Positions 45,018-55,064 of a stretch of DNA of 64,000 nucleotides are shown here, one piece after another (within the stretch, counting starts at the first letter, position 1; each line of letters opens with the position of its first letter). Source of the DNA: Cyclobacteriaceae bacterium (GTDB lineage: Bacteria; Bacteroidota; Bacteroidia; Cytophagales; Cyclobacteriaceae). The stretch lies in contig JAFIEV010000017.1 in assembly GCA_020832305.1 (NCBI GenBank), positions 248,001-312,000 on the forward strand. The letters are read 5' to 3'. The notes under the pieces were generated by a model that was not told the DNA's origin, did no database searches, and saw only the letters and a program-made list of their open reading frames with translations. The position numbers were made by a program, and so were the translations under genes.

Positions 45018-47345
45018 TTAATACATCCATGGACGTGTGTGAGGAAAGCGATAAGCATATCCCAGCTGCAATGCGGGCAAAAATCGCGCATTTCTAAACG
45101 AGGTGGAAACAGATAATTGCAAAGGCCCGATAAAAGAATCATATCCCAGGCTCAGCGCCCCACCCCATTGAAAACTCTTGCCATCTAAATCTCCAGAAAC
45201 GACATTTTTCATTAGAAAATCTGCAGGATATCGGGAATTGATATAATTAACATGGGTCGAAGCATATAATTTTCTCAGAACTTCAAACCTAAATGCACCT
45301 CTGATGTAGAATAAATTTGGCAGGTAGTATTCTTTAGCTTTAGCGCCATAGAAAGGTAATGCATTAAACCCCTGGGGGTTAATGCCGCCGACAAGCCATG
45401 CATTTGGGATGAGTGCTTCTTCTTTTAAAGTGGTGATATTAAGATGTGATTGCATTTCAAGTGCAACGCTTTTACCAATCGGAAATAATTGGTAGAACTC
45501 TCCTGAAAAAATCAGCTGATTTCCAATATTTAAATTTACTATCTCCTGTTCTCTGGCTGAATTCAGTCCCAATGATATACTATCACCATTGTCAATTAAT
45601 GACATTTTCATTCGAGACCTAATGTCTGCGGCATACTCCATTTGTACATTCCAGAACATGCCTTTCGATGGATAATACCATTTGTCGAGGGTGTTTCTTT
45701 CAACATACAGCTGAGGGATAAACTGGCGGTAGCTGGCATTAATGATTTCCCTGAATTCACCACCGGCTATATTCGGACTTAAAATACTGTACAAATACCG
45801 GGTCCGAAAGCCGTATTGTAAATTGCGTTGTGTTAAATTTTTAAAGTCAATATTGGCTTCCCACCAGAAAGCGCCAAATTGGGCTATACGGTTTCTTAAT
45901 TCATTGTATATAGGTATACGGTCTTCAGAGATCATCATGTTGAGCTGTATGGCTTTATCCTGGAATGGCCCCAGGTATTTAAGATAAGAGCCACGAGCTT
46001 TATATTGCTCAGAAAAAACAATTTCTCCGTCCATTTTAGAATTTGAAAGCCAAAAATTGCGGTAGGAGCCAAAAAGATTTAAACCAAAAAAACCGTCTGT
46101 ATTGTAATAAAGGCCAGAACCAATCAGACCTCTGTTCGATTCATAAACTTCAATTTGAAGGTCAGCCAGAGAGTCACGGTCGATGATCCGATAGTTGATT
46201 CTTTCAAAAAAGCGGGTTCCAAACAGACGGTTGATATTTCTTTCCACTTCAGACATTGATACCGGCTCGTCTTCTCTGAGCATGAGTTTACCCAGAATTA
46301 AATCAGAATTTACATTTACATTTCCTGATACGGTGATATTACCAAAGATATATTTTTCGGGTGGGCGAAGGCTTTCAAGGGCAGTTTCTCTTTCTCCGGG
46401 AAAAAGAGAATCTCTTAAGGCAGATAGGGATTCTGAATGCTTTCTGGCAGCTTTTCCCCCAATATCAATGATTTCTGCAGTGCGCCAGAAGTCTCCGGCT
46501 GTGTAGTTTTGAAGGTCAGGTTGAATTAATAAATCACACAATTTTCTTTGTTCCCTGGTATCTATTACACTCATTACAAAAGCTGAGGAAGTAAGCACGT
46601 TTACCAGTGAATTTAAATTTTCACGCCTTTCAAAATCACTGGATACATCTACACCAATGATAATATCGGCTCCCATCTCCAGACATTCCTGAACGGGGAA
46701 GTTCCGCATTAAGCCCCCATCTACCAAAAAGCGATCATCGACAATTACCGGGGTAAAAATGGTGGGTATTGCCATACTGGCCCTAATGGCTTCTGGCAAA
46801 AAACCAGAGCGCATGACATAAGGCTGACCTTTTTCGATATCGGCTCCTACGCAGGCAAATGGAATGGGAAAGCGGCTGAAATCACTTTCGTGGTGGGCAA
46901 TCCTGGTCAAATTGTTTAAGGTAGCATTCAGCTTATGTCCTTCAATTAAACCCCTTGGCAAAGTAAATCCTTTCTCAGTGAGGGGTATTTCTGCGATAAA
47001 CCTTCCATAGTTTGCTTTTTCTTCTATTGCTACCTGATCAAGGGAGATTTTATTTGACAATACATCGAACCAGTCAATATTTCTTGCTATGGAATCTATT
47101 TCTGCAGCATTATATCCTATGGCATATAAACCACCAACAATACTGCCCATGCTCGTACCTGTAATGTATTGAGGCACAATGCCATACTCCTCAAGTACTT
47201 TAATAACACCAATATGCGCGAGACCTTTCGCTCCGCCACCACTAAGTACCAAACCTATTTTCAGGTCTTTTTTTTCAGAATCGTTTTGCGCAAAAACCCC
47301 AGTGATAAAAAAGAATAAAATAATTGTTAAAACAAATAGCCGCAT
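45018..47345 (-). CDS. Patatin-like phospholipase fused to an Omp85-type barrel
   Basis: A 775-aa protein: signal peptide (about 1-19), patatin domain (about 27-300), one POTRA-like domain (about 340-420) and an outer-membrane beta-barrel to the end. The lipase parts are the oxyanion loop 'LVLSGGGAKGLAHIGVIKVL', the nucleophile motif GTSMGS and the catalytic Asp in 'VDGGLMRNFPVQECLEMGAD'. The barrel ends 'LGYAYRFPHTRPWMY'. This layout resembles type Vd (PlpD-like) secreted lipases. Whether the lipase part is released or stays on the surface is not known. It is convergent with the kinase gene, 2 nt apart. Confidence 0.92.
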   Translation of the reverse strand: MRLFVLTIILFFFITGVFAQNDSEKKDLKIGLVLSGGGAKGLAHIGVIKVLEEYGIVPQYITGTSMGSIVGGLYAIGYNAAEIDSIARNIDWFDVLSNKISLDQVAIEEKANYGRFIAEIPLTEKGFTLPRGLIEGHKLNATLNNLTRIAHHESDFSRFPIPFACVGADIEKGQPYVMRSGFLPEAIRASMAIPTIFTPVIVDDRFLVDGGLMRNFPVQECLEMGADIIIGVDVSSDFERRENLNSLVNVLTSSAFVMSVIDTREQRKLCDLLIQPDLQNYTAGDFWRTAEIIDIGGKAARKHSESLSALRDSLFPGERETALESLRPPEKYIFGNITVSGNVNVNSDLILGKLMLREDEPVSMSEVERNINRLFGTRFFERINYRIIDRDSLADLQIEVYESNRGLIGSGLYYNTDGFFGLNLFGSYRNFWLSNSKMDGEIVFSEQYKARGSYLKYLGPFQDKAIQLNMMISEDRIPIYNELRNRIAQFGAFWWEANIDFKNLTQRNLQYGFRTRYLYSILSPNIAGGEFREIINASYRQFIPQLYVERNTLDKWYYPSKGMFWNVQMEYAADIRSRMKMSLIDNGDSISLGLNSAREQEIVNLNIGNQLIFSGEFYQLFPIGKSVALEMQSHLNITTLKEEALIPNAWLVGGINPQGFNALPFYGAKAKEYYLPNLFYIRGAFRFEVLRKLYASTHVNYINSRYPADFLMKNVVSGDLDGKSFQWGGALSLGYDSFIGPLQLSVSTSFRNARFLPALQLGYAYRFPHTRPWMY

Positions 47346-47376
47346 ATCAATTGAGAAACATAATCAATTATACGCA

Positions 47377-47403
47377 TTTGCGGCACATAAATAATGCCGC
47401 AAA
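47377..47403. repeat. 9-bp hairpin between WG-repeat and patatin genes
   Basis: TTTGCGGCA / TGCCGCAAA with a 9-nt loop. No T-run on either strand, so it is not a normal terminator. It lies 39 nt after the WG-repeat stop and 31 nt before the patatin-gene start, and may act in mRNA processing or stability of the two minus-strand genes. Confidence 0.45.
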
Positions 47404-47442
47404 AGAAATTTGTGTTAAAAAAGATATGAAGCTTCAGGATTT

Positions 47443-49683
47443 TTACTTTTCAAGTTGCATAAGTTGCCACTCAGGCATTTTCATGGTCAAATAACGATTG
47501 TTAAAATCGTCATAAACAATTTTGTCATACATCATAGGAATAATGCTCAGGCCATTAGTGGCATTTAATCCGTATTTCCCTTTTCTACCTACAAAAATAA
47601 AACCATTGTTAAGATCGCTGAGTTCGTCAAAACGAGGCATCAGCACATGCCGGCCATCTGCATCAATCAAACCTTTTTTATCGTCTTTTACACTCAGGTA
47701 GCCTCCCTGAGGTAAACTTCGGATTTCATCAAATTCTGGTCTGACAATTAAATCGCCCTTTTTATCAATAATGCCATATTTGCCATTTTGTACCACAACA
47801 CATAATTTTTCATTAAATCCAAATACTGTATCATATTTAGGTTGCACCTGCAATACCTCCCTTTTATCAACATAACCCCATTTTCCAAGTATTTTTACGG
47901 GGGCATATCCGTTTTCAAACTTTCCAATACCCTCGTAACGATTAGCTATTCTGAGTTTGCCGTTGACATCTACAAAGCCGTACTTATCATCTATTCTCAC
48001 CCCTATAAAATGCTCTGTCATAGGAAAAATTTCTCTGAACCTGGTGTCAAGGGTATTGAGTACCTTGCCATTCTTACTTACAAAGGAATATTTGTAGTTG
48101 CTTTTAACATAATAAATACTGTCTTCGTATAATGGTGAAATTTCTTCATAAACACTGGGTAGTACTCTTTTACCGTGTTTGTCAAAAAGTCCGTATTTGC
48201 CATCTCTGGTTTTCTCCAGAAACATTTCACCATGTGGATACAGCCAGGCATCTGTACTAAAGATTTTTTGATTTGAAAAAGTGGAAAGAAAACTGCCGTA
48301 CTTTGACCTTTGAACGTACCTGTCATTGTTAAGCATATCGATTTCGGACTTCTGAGGTAATAAATCCCATTCACCTTTTTCGTTGAGAATACCTTGTTCT
48401 CCGAAGAAGTGAACTTTCATACGACCATTAAACATCCATTCAATGCTGTCGTATTTGCAGAATACAATTTCTTTGCCGGTATGGCTAAGCAAGCCCCAGT
48501 ACAAATCTTTTTTTACTCTATAGATTTCACTATGGCCACTTTCAGATATAATATCATAGGACTGGTGGGTGAGAAGTTTACCCTGAACGTCAAGAAGATG
48601 CCAGCCGGTTTTACCCATATGATGCATCAATACCTGAAAGCCATGGGACTTTAGAATGATGGAATCATATTCAGGGCTCAGCAATGTTGTACCGGTCTGG
48701 TTAAAGACACCATACTTACCTTTGAATTTAAAGACGGCTCGTCCGTTTTCTATCTGACCTATGGAAAAAGGCTTAAATTCTGTTAATAATTCATTATTTT
48801 CGTTAATCAAGGCTTCATTTGCACCGATACGTACCTTATAAAGGTTTTTACCTGCCGGTGTTACTTCATCGTATTCGAGCGTCTTTTCCAATTCATTTTC
48901 CTGAGTAAAAACGCACCACTCAGGGTATTTTAAAGTTTCTGAAGTTTTTCCACCCGTCAGCCGTATATAGTGATAACCAGGTTCTACAAGAACTTTGCCT
49001 TTATGATCTACCAAACCGCGTTTACCTTCTTTCCATGCAAAAGACAGATGATTATTAAATACGGTAATACTATCCAGTACATGGGGCATGAGTATGCGTC
49101 CTTTTTTATCATATAAACCGGTTTTGCCATTAGAGTTGGTAGCCGCATATACATTGTCTGATACAGCAACAATATTGTTGAAGACCACAGGTAACTTCAA
49201 TTCTCCGTTTAATGCTATAATGCCGTATTTGATACTGTTTTGCTCGTCAATAGCAGCAATCAGGCGGTCTGCATTGTTTTGCAGTTTAAAAAACTCAAAT
49301 GCAATTATGGTTTTGCCTTTTGTGTCGATAAGGCCATATTTTATGCGATTTATTACCGGGATGTTACGCGCCGCGATCACGAGTTGATCATTAATGGGTT
49401 CAAGGTAATGATATACAGGATCAGCAACCCTTTGATTTTTTAAATTCACCAAACCCCATGAACCATTTTTACGGTAACCGATTACGCCATTTACAACCTT
49501 GATTTCTCCGGTTGACCAACCCAGTTTTTCATGCTCAGCCGGAATGATAATATTGCCTTTTTTGTCGCTTAATCCCTGTTTATTGGCATATTCAATAATG
49601 GTGAAAGGTGCATCAAGGGCATACAGCGCTTTACTGCTCAAAAGCACAAATAGTAGCAGGATGTGGATATTTTTAAAAAACAT
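47443..49683 (-). CDS. Exported WG-repeat protein
   Basis: A 746-aa protein with signal peptide 'MFFKNIHILLLFVLLSSKAL'. The whole mature part is built of about 18 tandem WG-type repeats of roughly 35-45 residues, each with a core like 'GKYGLFDKHGKRVLPSVYE' or 'GKWGYVDKREVLQVQPKYD' in which a Gly-x-Tyr/Trp/Thr-Gly pair is followed by a D/N-K-G turn and an acidic end. Many units lack Trp. No catalytic motif is seen. WG repeats probably form an elongated solenoid or propeller for binding; the partner is unknown. I chose Met at 49683 rather than an in-frame start at 49731. Confidence 0.85.
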   Translation of the reverse strand: MFFKNIHILLLFVLLSSKALYALDAPFTIIEYANKQGLSDKKGNIIIPAEHEKLGWSTGEIKVVNGVIGYRKNGSWGLVNLKNQRVADPVYHYLEPINDQLVIAARNIPVINRIKYGLIDTKGKTIIAFEFFKLQNNADRLIAAIDEQNSIKYGIIALNGELKLPVVFNNIVAVSDNVYAATNSNGKTGLYDKKGRILMPHVLDSITVFNNHLSFAWKEGKRGLVDHKGKVLVEPGYHYIRLTGGKTSETLKYPEWCVFTQENELEKTLEYDEVTPAGKNLYKVRIGANEALINENNELLTEFKPFSIGQIENGRAVFKFKGKYGVFNQTGTTLLSPEYDSIILKSHGFQVLMHHMGKTGWHLLDVQGKLLTHQSYDIISESGHSEIYRVKKDLYWGLLSHTGKEIVFCKYDSIEWMFNGRMKVHFFGEQGILNEKGEWDLLPQKSEIDMLNNDRYVQRSKYGSFLSTFSNQKIFSTDAWLYPHGEMFLEKTRDGKYGLFDKHGKRVLPSVYEEISPLYEDSIYYVKSNYKYSFVSKNGKVLNTLDTRFREIFPMTEHFIGVRIDDKYGFVDVNGKLRIANRYEGIGKFENGYAPVKILGKWGYVDKREVLQVQPKYDTVFGFNEKLCVVVQNGKYGIIDKKGDLIVRPEFDEIRSLPQGGYLSVKDDKKGLIDADGRHVLMPRFDELSDLNNGFIFVGRKGKYGLNATNGLSIIPMMYDKIVYDDFNNRYLTMKMPEWQLMQLEK

Positions 49684-49716
49684 TTCGTTTAGATGTGAAT
49701 CTATTAACTTCTCTGA

Positions 49717-49724
49717 CAAATTTA
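49717..49724 (-). promoter_or_regulatory. Candidate -7 element for the WG-repeat gene
   Basis: TAAATTTG on the minus strand (exact TAnnTTTG), 34 nt before the ATG at 49683. The -33 region is only T-rich. It suggests the WG-repeat gene can be transcribed apart from the T9SS cargo gene upstream, and it supports the shorter start. Confidence 0.4.
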
Positions 49725-49787
49725 TATGCAATTTAATGCTAAAAACGATAGAAATACATCATTTATTTCCGGTAAATTACACAGGTA

Positions 49788-52700
49788 TCATTCGTGAATG
49801 ACATGTAGCCAACCTTTGCATGTGTTTTCATCATCAAGACGGGCTTCATAATAATATACACCGCCTGTTAAACCCTGTGCTGACCAGTTATTATCGTAGG
49901 TTTCTGAAAAATACACGAGTTTACCCCAACGATTAAAAACTGATAGTTCTGGTTTTTTCAATGATGTAATCACAAAAGTATCATTTTTCCCATCATCATT
50001 GGGTGTAATTACATTGGGTATAAAAGTATTTATCGACAGAACATTGGTCTTTTCTTCCACAACGCAAAAATCACTAAAGCCTTTGAGTGTCACTTCAAAC
50101 ATCCCATCCGCATCAAAAACATGGTATAAAGAATCTTCTTCAGATTGCCTTCCATCACTAAACTCCCAAAGAATTGATTCTGCCCCCTGCTGTGTACTTT
50201 TGAAGTAGAACCTGGGGGGGGCCAAACAATTTGGTTCCGCATCAAAATCCAGACTTACAAATATAGGTGGTACTACTTTTACATATACTGTATCAAAATA
50301 CTCACATTCATTTACGTCTCGGATATAAACTGTATAAGATTGACTTACCTTAGGCGAGGCAAGGGGATTGGGAATACTTGTTGAATTCAGGGTACTGTCG
50401 GGGTTCCATTGGTAAAAATTACCACCGGAAGCCTCAAGTTGAACGTCATCTCCATAGCAAATGGCTTTATCATCAGTCACATTAAAAAAACCTTCCAGTA
50501 CTGTTATCTTTCCGGTAGCGATATCCTCTCTTATACAGGTATTCAAATCTACTGCTTTCAGACTTACGTCATAGACCCCGGGATTATGGTAAGTTATCAG
50601 AATACTGTCTCTTTTCTGTGAGGTGGTACCTTCACCAAAATCCCAGAAAAATTCTCTTCCTCCCTGGCTGCGATTTAAAAACATTACTTCGAGTGGAAAG
50701 CAGCCTTGTTCAAGGCCAGGTCGGGTAAACTGTGCATTATCGGTCGTAAAAGCGGCCTTAAGTGAAGCCATATCAAATTTAAAAACAGCATTGTTGCAAT
50801 TGTTGCTGTTGTTGCGGTTAGACCAGGCGCCAGGTGTGGTAGGAAAATCGCTGAATCCGCCACAGCCTCCGCAAACGGCCTGATAGACAATCCCCCTTTT
50901 GTCGAAGCGGCTGGTGCCACCATCTACGTGCTCCCTCGACTGATTTCCGCCAAAATAGGTTGCATACAATAACTGACGAGCGCCTTCCAGCAAAACCATC
51001 AGATAAAAATCATTGCCGTCGCTTGTTTTCTGAAAGGCATCTTCGGTTACGGGCAAACCACTGGTATTTCCTCCAATATAACTGGGTAACCGCTGGTTTA
51101 TGATTCCGCCCCATCCGCTTACAAAAAGGTTACCACATTCATTTACCATAAATGCTGTTGGAGAAATGTCTGGTCCTCCGGTATTTTTGCCGAATACCGT
51201 ACTGAATATACTGGCACTGAGTTCATTATTAAGGCAATGAATAAACTGCCCGCCCCTATTTACTGAATAAACCCCTTCACTTATCGGGTAATCTCCATTG
51301 GTCTGTCCAAGCACATACACCTGGTTTTTATCATCGAGGTCCAGAAAATAAATCTGATCATATGCTTCTGTACCCAGATAGGTGGCAGATAAAAGCGCGC
51401 TTCCATCCCGTGAAATTTTCACGATCATGCCATCGATATCAGAAGGTAAAGGTTTTTGGTTTTTAATGGCTTTTACAGAAACAGGAAGGTTAGTACTGTT
51501 GGTGCCACCGGCGGCATATACCGTGCCCTCATCATCGGTCTTAATACTGAACAGGGCATCCATACCGGCCCCACCCACATAGGAAGCCCATTCGATTTGT
51601 TTAAGATCACTGCTGATTTTACAAACTATACCATCATGGGTTCCTCCACCAAAGCTCATCTGAAATCCATTTGAAACAGGGAAGTCTGCAGAGGCTGAGT
51701 GGCTGGCAATCAGGATGTTGTTGTCCTTGTCAAAGGTAACATCACTTCGAAACTGATCACCATAATTTTTTGTCAGAGGCCGGCCTGCGGGTAAAATCCC
51801 GTCATTGTCACTGCCTCCAAGATAAGTAGAGGCCAGTAATTGTCTTCCATTAGAGCTTAGCTTTGCTATAAAAAGATCAGAGCCATTATTATAGGGTACA
51901 CCTTCTACAGGAGATGCATTTCCCGGCATCGGGGTACCACCGGCAAACCCGGCTTGTAATACACCATCGGTTACAGGAAAATTATCTGAACTTGTACTGC
52001 CCAAAATGATGAGGTTCCCCTCCTGATCTTCGACCAGACTTTGAGGCACTTCACTTTCAAGTCCCCCCAGATAACTGGCAAAAAGAAGACGACTTCCCGC
52101 TGAATCGAACTTTAAAATACCTACATCCCACAATCCTCCAAAATTTCTTTGGTAAGCACCAGAAGTCACCGGAAATCCAATATCTGAAACTATGCCTCCG
52201 GAATACAAATCTCCATTATCGGCAGGTGTAGCTGTGAAGCCCCAGTTGTCGGCTGAGGATCCGGAAAAGGATGAAAATATTAATAAAGGATCAATGACCA
52301 GGGTGTAATCTTTATTATAACCTTCGGGAAATTCAAAACGTACCTGATTCTTATTTGTAACAAAATGACACTTTACTTCTACCTGTTTTCCACCAATTAG
52401 TTGATAGGCAAAGGGCTCCCCTTCAACTAAATGGCCAAGGCTGGTTTCAATTTGGAGCTGACCGTCTATAATCCTGACATTATCGGCGCCTTCGTATTCA
52501 ATGAGAATGCTGCTGGCATCCTCACCTGGATGGACCAGAAAATCGTATTTCAGGTCAGGGCCTGATCCATACATCTTAAAGTCTATTCCCGGATAAATTT
52601 GTGACAATTGTACTTCTGCCGAGGCCTTTAGACCAGATACCCATTTATCCTGAGCAGATCCGAGAAAAAAATTATATTCTTCAGGAAATGAACCAGCGCT

Positions 52701-53072
52701 TTGCACAGCAGGATGTTCATTAGCTCCAACGAAACGCATGAATACGGCATGCAAATCCAACATGTCGTTATTGCTCATTTTTGCCACACCCATAAATTGT
52801 TTGTATTCTTCGCTGTGTTTATGCGAGAGACGCGCTTTATCATACAGCACAAATTTAAGTGCATCTTTACACAGGTATAATTGTCCGGCAGGGATTTGCG
52901 CCCTGAATAAAGCATCTGGATGCCATTGCCCTTGATTGGGAATAAACCTGTACCCATCGCTGGCATGTACAATGTTCAGACCCATTGAAAACAAGGTAAA
53001 ACCAATAAACACGAGGCACTTCACTGCAAACTTGTTATTTCCGGTTAAATGTTGATGTATATTAAATATCAT
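49788..53072 (-). CDS. Large T9SS cargo protein: SBBP repeats, PKD domain, CHU sorting domain
   Basis: A protein of about 1094 aa. After a signal peptide with a long polar start (core 'CLVFIGFTLFSMGLNIVHA') comes an N-terminal domain with 'YRFIPNQGQWHPDALFRAQI'. SBBP beta-propeller repeats cover about 270-700, including 'FASYLGGLESEVPQSLVEDQ' and 'LLASTYLGGSDNDGILP'. A PKD domain follows at about 775-860 ('NRSQGGREFFWDFGEGTTSQ'), and the C-terminal sorting domain starts with 'FIPNVITPNDDGKNDTFVIT' and ends 'YYYEARLDDENTCKGWLHVI'. This type-B C-terminus directs export by the type 9 system. Function may be adhesion. A TTG one codon upstream (53075) and a GTG near residue 18 are alternative starts. 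Confidence 0.88.
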   Translation of the reverse strand: MIFNIHQHLTGNNKFAVKCLVFIGFTLFSMGLNIVHASDGYRFIPNQGQWHPDALFRAQIPAGQLYLCKDALKFVLYDKARLSHKHSEEYKQFMGVAKMSNNDMLDLHAVFMRFVGANEHPAVQSAGSFPEEYNFFLGSAQDKWVSGLKASAEVQLSQIYPGIDFKMYGSGPDLKYDFLVHPGEDASSILIEYEGADNVRIIDGQLQIETSLGHLVEGEPFAYQLIGGKQVEVKCHFVTNKNQVRFEFPEGYNKDYTLVIDPLLIFSSFSGSSADNWGFTATPADNGDLYSGGIVSDIGFPVTSGAYQRNFGGLWDVGILKFDSAGSRLLFASYLGGLESEVPQSLVEDQEGNLIILGSTSSDNFPVTDGVLQAGFAGGTPMPGNASPVEGVPYNNGSDLFIAKLSSNGRQLLASTYLGGSDNDGILPAGRPLTKNYGDQFRSDVTFDKDNNILIASHSASADFPVSNGFQMSFGGGTHDGIVCKISSDLKQIEWASYVGGAGMDALFSIKTDDEGTVYAAGGTNSTNLPVSVKAIKNQKPLPSDIDGMIVKISRDGSALLSATYLGTEAYDQIYFLDLDDKNQVYVLGQTNGDYPISEGVYSVNRGGQFIHCLNNELSASIFSTVFGKNTGGPDISPTAFMVNECGNLFVSGWGGIINQRLPSYIGGNTSGLPVTEDAFQKTSDGNDFYLMVLLEGARQLLYATYFGGNQSREHVDGGTSRFDKRGIVYQAVCGGCGGFSDFPTTPGAWSNRNNSNNCNNAVFKFDMASLKAAFTTDNAQFTRPGLEQGCFPLEVMFLNRSQGGREFFWDFGEGTTSQKRDSILITYHNPGVYDVSLKAVDLNTCIREDIATGKITVLEGFFNVTDDKAICYGDDVQLEASGGNFYQWNPDSTLNSTSIPNPLASPKVSQSYTVYIRDVNECEYFDTVYVKVVPPIFVSLDFDAEPNCLAPPRFYFKSTQQGAESILWEFSDGRQSEEDSLYHVFDADGMFEVTLKGFSDFCVVEEKTNVLSINTFIPNVITPNDDGKNDTFVITSLKKPELSVFNRWGKLVYFSETYDNNWSAQGLTGGVYYYEARLDDENTCKGWLHVIHE

Positions 53073-53219
53073 CAAAATAACTGATTAAGTATGTATAAGA
53101 CAAACTGTTTAACAGGACTTATGTCATAAAAATTTTTTGTTTATCATATGATTCTCCCTTTGCGAATAACCTAAAGTATATGGCTTTGTATTAAATTGCC
53201 ACTAAATATTGCTGAAACT

Positions 53220-53990
53220 ATGTTTTTCTTATTGTCAAAGCTGCTGTCTTTATTTATTAAGCCCTTTACCTACATTGTAGTGCTTCTCATAAGTGGATGG
53301 TTTGTTAGAAATGTAAATTGGCGTAGAAGATGCTGGGCCGGGGCTTTATTGGTTGCCCTTATTTTCAGCAATGGCCTGTTTCAGAATGAAGTATTGAGAT
53401 TATGGGAATGGCCTGCTGTTCCATTAACTGAGCTGCCATCGGGAGAGGCTGTTGCCATAGTTCTGGGAGGAGGTGAAGATACCGATCGGGAACCATTTGA
53501 TCGGTTATTTATAAATAAAGCAGGAGAGCGTATGCTACACGGTGCTCTTCTGTACAATGAAGGCAAGGTAAGTAAAATCATTTTTACAGGTGGCAGGGCA
53601 AGGCTCTTTGAAGATTCCTACCGGGAAAATGAGCAGATTGTCGAATTTTTTATGATGTGTGGCGTTCCAAGAGATGCTATTATTATGGAAAATGAATCCA
53701 GAAATACCAGAGAAAATGCATTGTACGTTAAAAATTTAATCGAAGGTAAAAGCATCCCTTCGCGGGTTATTCTGGTTACATCAGGTTTTCACATGAGAAG
53801 ATCACTTGGTTGTTTTCAAAAAGTGGGCATCGAGGCGACACCCTTTTCCTGCGACTTTTACACTTCTTTACCGGCAGACAGGTTTTCCGTTGACAAGCTC
53901 ATTCCCTCTGCAGAAGTCCTTAACAACTGGAATTTTTTGATCAAAGAATTTATCGGGATAATGGCTTATAAAATTGCAGGGTATATATAA
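53220..53990 (+). CDS. YdcF/ElyC-type (DUF218) membrane protein
   Basis: A 256-aa protein with two N-terminal membrane segments (about 3-32 and 45-60) followed by a DUF218 domain: 'SGEAVAIVLGGGEDTDREPF', 'ALLYNEGKVSKIIFTGGRAR', 'MENESRNTRENALYVKNLIE' and 'RVILVTSGFHMRRSLGCFQK'. This matches the two-TM form, of which ElyC in E. coli acts in envelope polysaccharide precursor metabolism; the biochemical activity is not firmly known. I chose ATG 53220; the frame continues to 53196. It is divergent from the T9SS cargo gene. From 53991 to 54235 I see no supported gene or element. Confidence 0.82.
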   Translation: MFFLLSKLLSLFIKPFTYIVVLLISGWFVRNVNWRRRCWAGALLVALIFSNGLFQNEVLRLWEWPAVPLTELPSGEAVAIVLGGGEDTDREPFDRLFINKAGERMLHGALLYNEGKVSKIIFTGGRARLFEDSYRENEQIVEFFMMCGVPRDAIIMENESRNTRENALYVKNLIEGKSIPSRVILVTSGFHMRRSLGCFQKVGIEATPFSCDFYTSLPADRFSVDKLIPSAEVLNNWNFLIKEFIGIMAYKIAGYI

Positions 53991-54235
53991 TCTTATCAGC
54001 GGGAGAAAAAGACCAGTGGCAAACTTGTCATGATTTTCTGGATTTTGCTAGCGCCCAATCTTATGAACGGACTATCACTGTCTCTGCGCATTAAACGGGA
54101 GTATAAATTAAAAATATCAAGACTATGATAGCTGAGAAAACAACTCGCATATTCTTCATTTACACCCGGAGCAATACAGAAACCTCAAAAAAACAGGCAA
54201 TTCAGTTGATAGACCGACTTGCCCGTCTGATTATT

Positions 54236-54865
54236 TTATTGAAAGCTAAATGACACATAAATTTGTGCCAGACTGTTTTTCGCATCTCCCAGCAGCAGGT
54301 TGGCCGCCGTTGATGAGGCAATCCTTCGCAGGCCATAATTATACCTGAATCCGGTTTGCATGTTTCCAAAATTAAATCCAAGTCCGCCACTCAGGCCATA
54401 ATCAAAGGTGTTGAAATTATCTGTATCGAGGTTTTGAACGCCAGAGCCAAAATCTCCTTCCGTTTTAATATTTGCTTTCAGCAAGTAACCGGCATACACC
54501 CCTCCGTGCAACTCGGCAAACTCACCCAGCTTTATCACTGCCAAAACAGGGATATCGATATAATTCAGATTAAATCTGGCGGTTTGTTCAGCTACTCCAC
54601 TGTAACTCAGTTTTGCACCCCGGGTCGAATAGTTGATTTCAGGCTGTATGGCCAAAAAGGAAGTTATGGGTAATTGTCCGTAAATACCTGCATGAAAGCC
54701 AAAGCGCATGTTTTGGTCATCGATATCGTCGATATAAAAATTGCTAAGGTTTAAACCTCCTTTAATACCAGCTCTGGGGCTTTGCGCCTGAACGGTTATT
54801 ACTGCCGACACCATCAAACAAAAAATGATGGTAATAAAAATTGAACTTTTTTGAATTGTTTCCAT
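54236..54865 (-). CDS. PorT-type outer-membrane beta-barrel protein
   Basis: A 209-aa protein with a signal peptide (about 1-26, ending VQAQ) and a barrel beginning 'SPRAGIKGGLNLSNFYIDDI', the usual start of the Bacteroidota outer-membrane beta-barrel (PorT-like) family. 'SFLAIQPEINYSTRGAKLSY' and 'LDIPVLAVIKLG'-like strands (seen as 'YIDIPVLAVIKLGEFAELHG') follow, and it ends 'NSLAQIYVSFSFQ' with the terminal aromatic beta-signal. Such small barrels are common and their roles vary; there is no sign that this one is PorT of the type 9 system. ATG 54865 gives the best signal peptide. Confidence 0.8.
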   Translation of the reverse strand: METIQKSSIFITIIFCLMVSAVITVQAQSPRAGIKGGLNLSNFYIDDIDDQNMRFGFHAGIYGQLPITSFLAIQPEINYSTRGAKLSYSGVAEQTARFNLNYIDIPVLAVIKLGEFAELHGGVYAGYLLKANIKTEGDFGSGVQNLDTDNFNTFDYGLSGGLGFNFGNMQTGFRYNYGLRRIASSTAANLLLGDAKNSLAQIYVSFSFQ

Positions 54866-55008
54866 AGGATTTAAAATATTTATTAGTGTATGTACCAAAA
54901 TGATTCCAAACGGTAAAAAGTGACAATGCACCAATCTAGGAGCCTGGAAGCTTTATTTCTTTGTGTAAAATTTTCTACATATATGTGATTATTTTATCCC
55001 ACGTGAGG

Positions 55009-55040
55009 TTTGAGGGTTAAGGCTGTTTGTTCTATCTTAG
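55009..55040 (+). promoter_or_regulatory. Candidate promoter of the Lys1-like gene
   Basis: TTTG at 55009-55012 and TATCTTAG at 55033-55040 (one mismatch to TAnnTTTG) with a 20-nt spacer. The expected start would be about 18 nt before the ATG at 55065. Confidence 0.45.
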
Positions 55041-55064
55041 CGACAACTGTCTAAATATACAATT

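Noticed and set aside
54125-54253. A 42-residue plus-strand ORF overlapping the 3' end of the PorT-like gene
   Set aside because: It has no conserved motif, no signal sequence and no promoter, and its end lies antisense within a well-supported gene. Likely chance.
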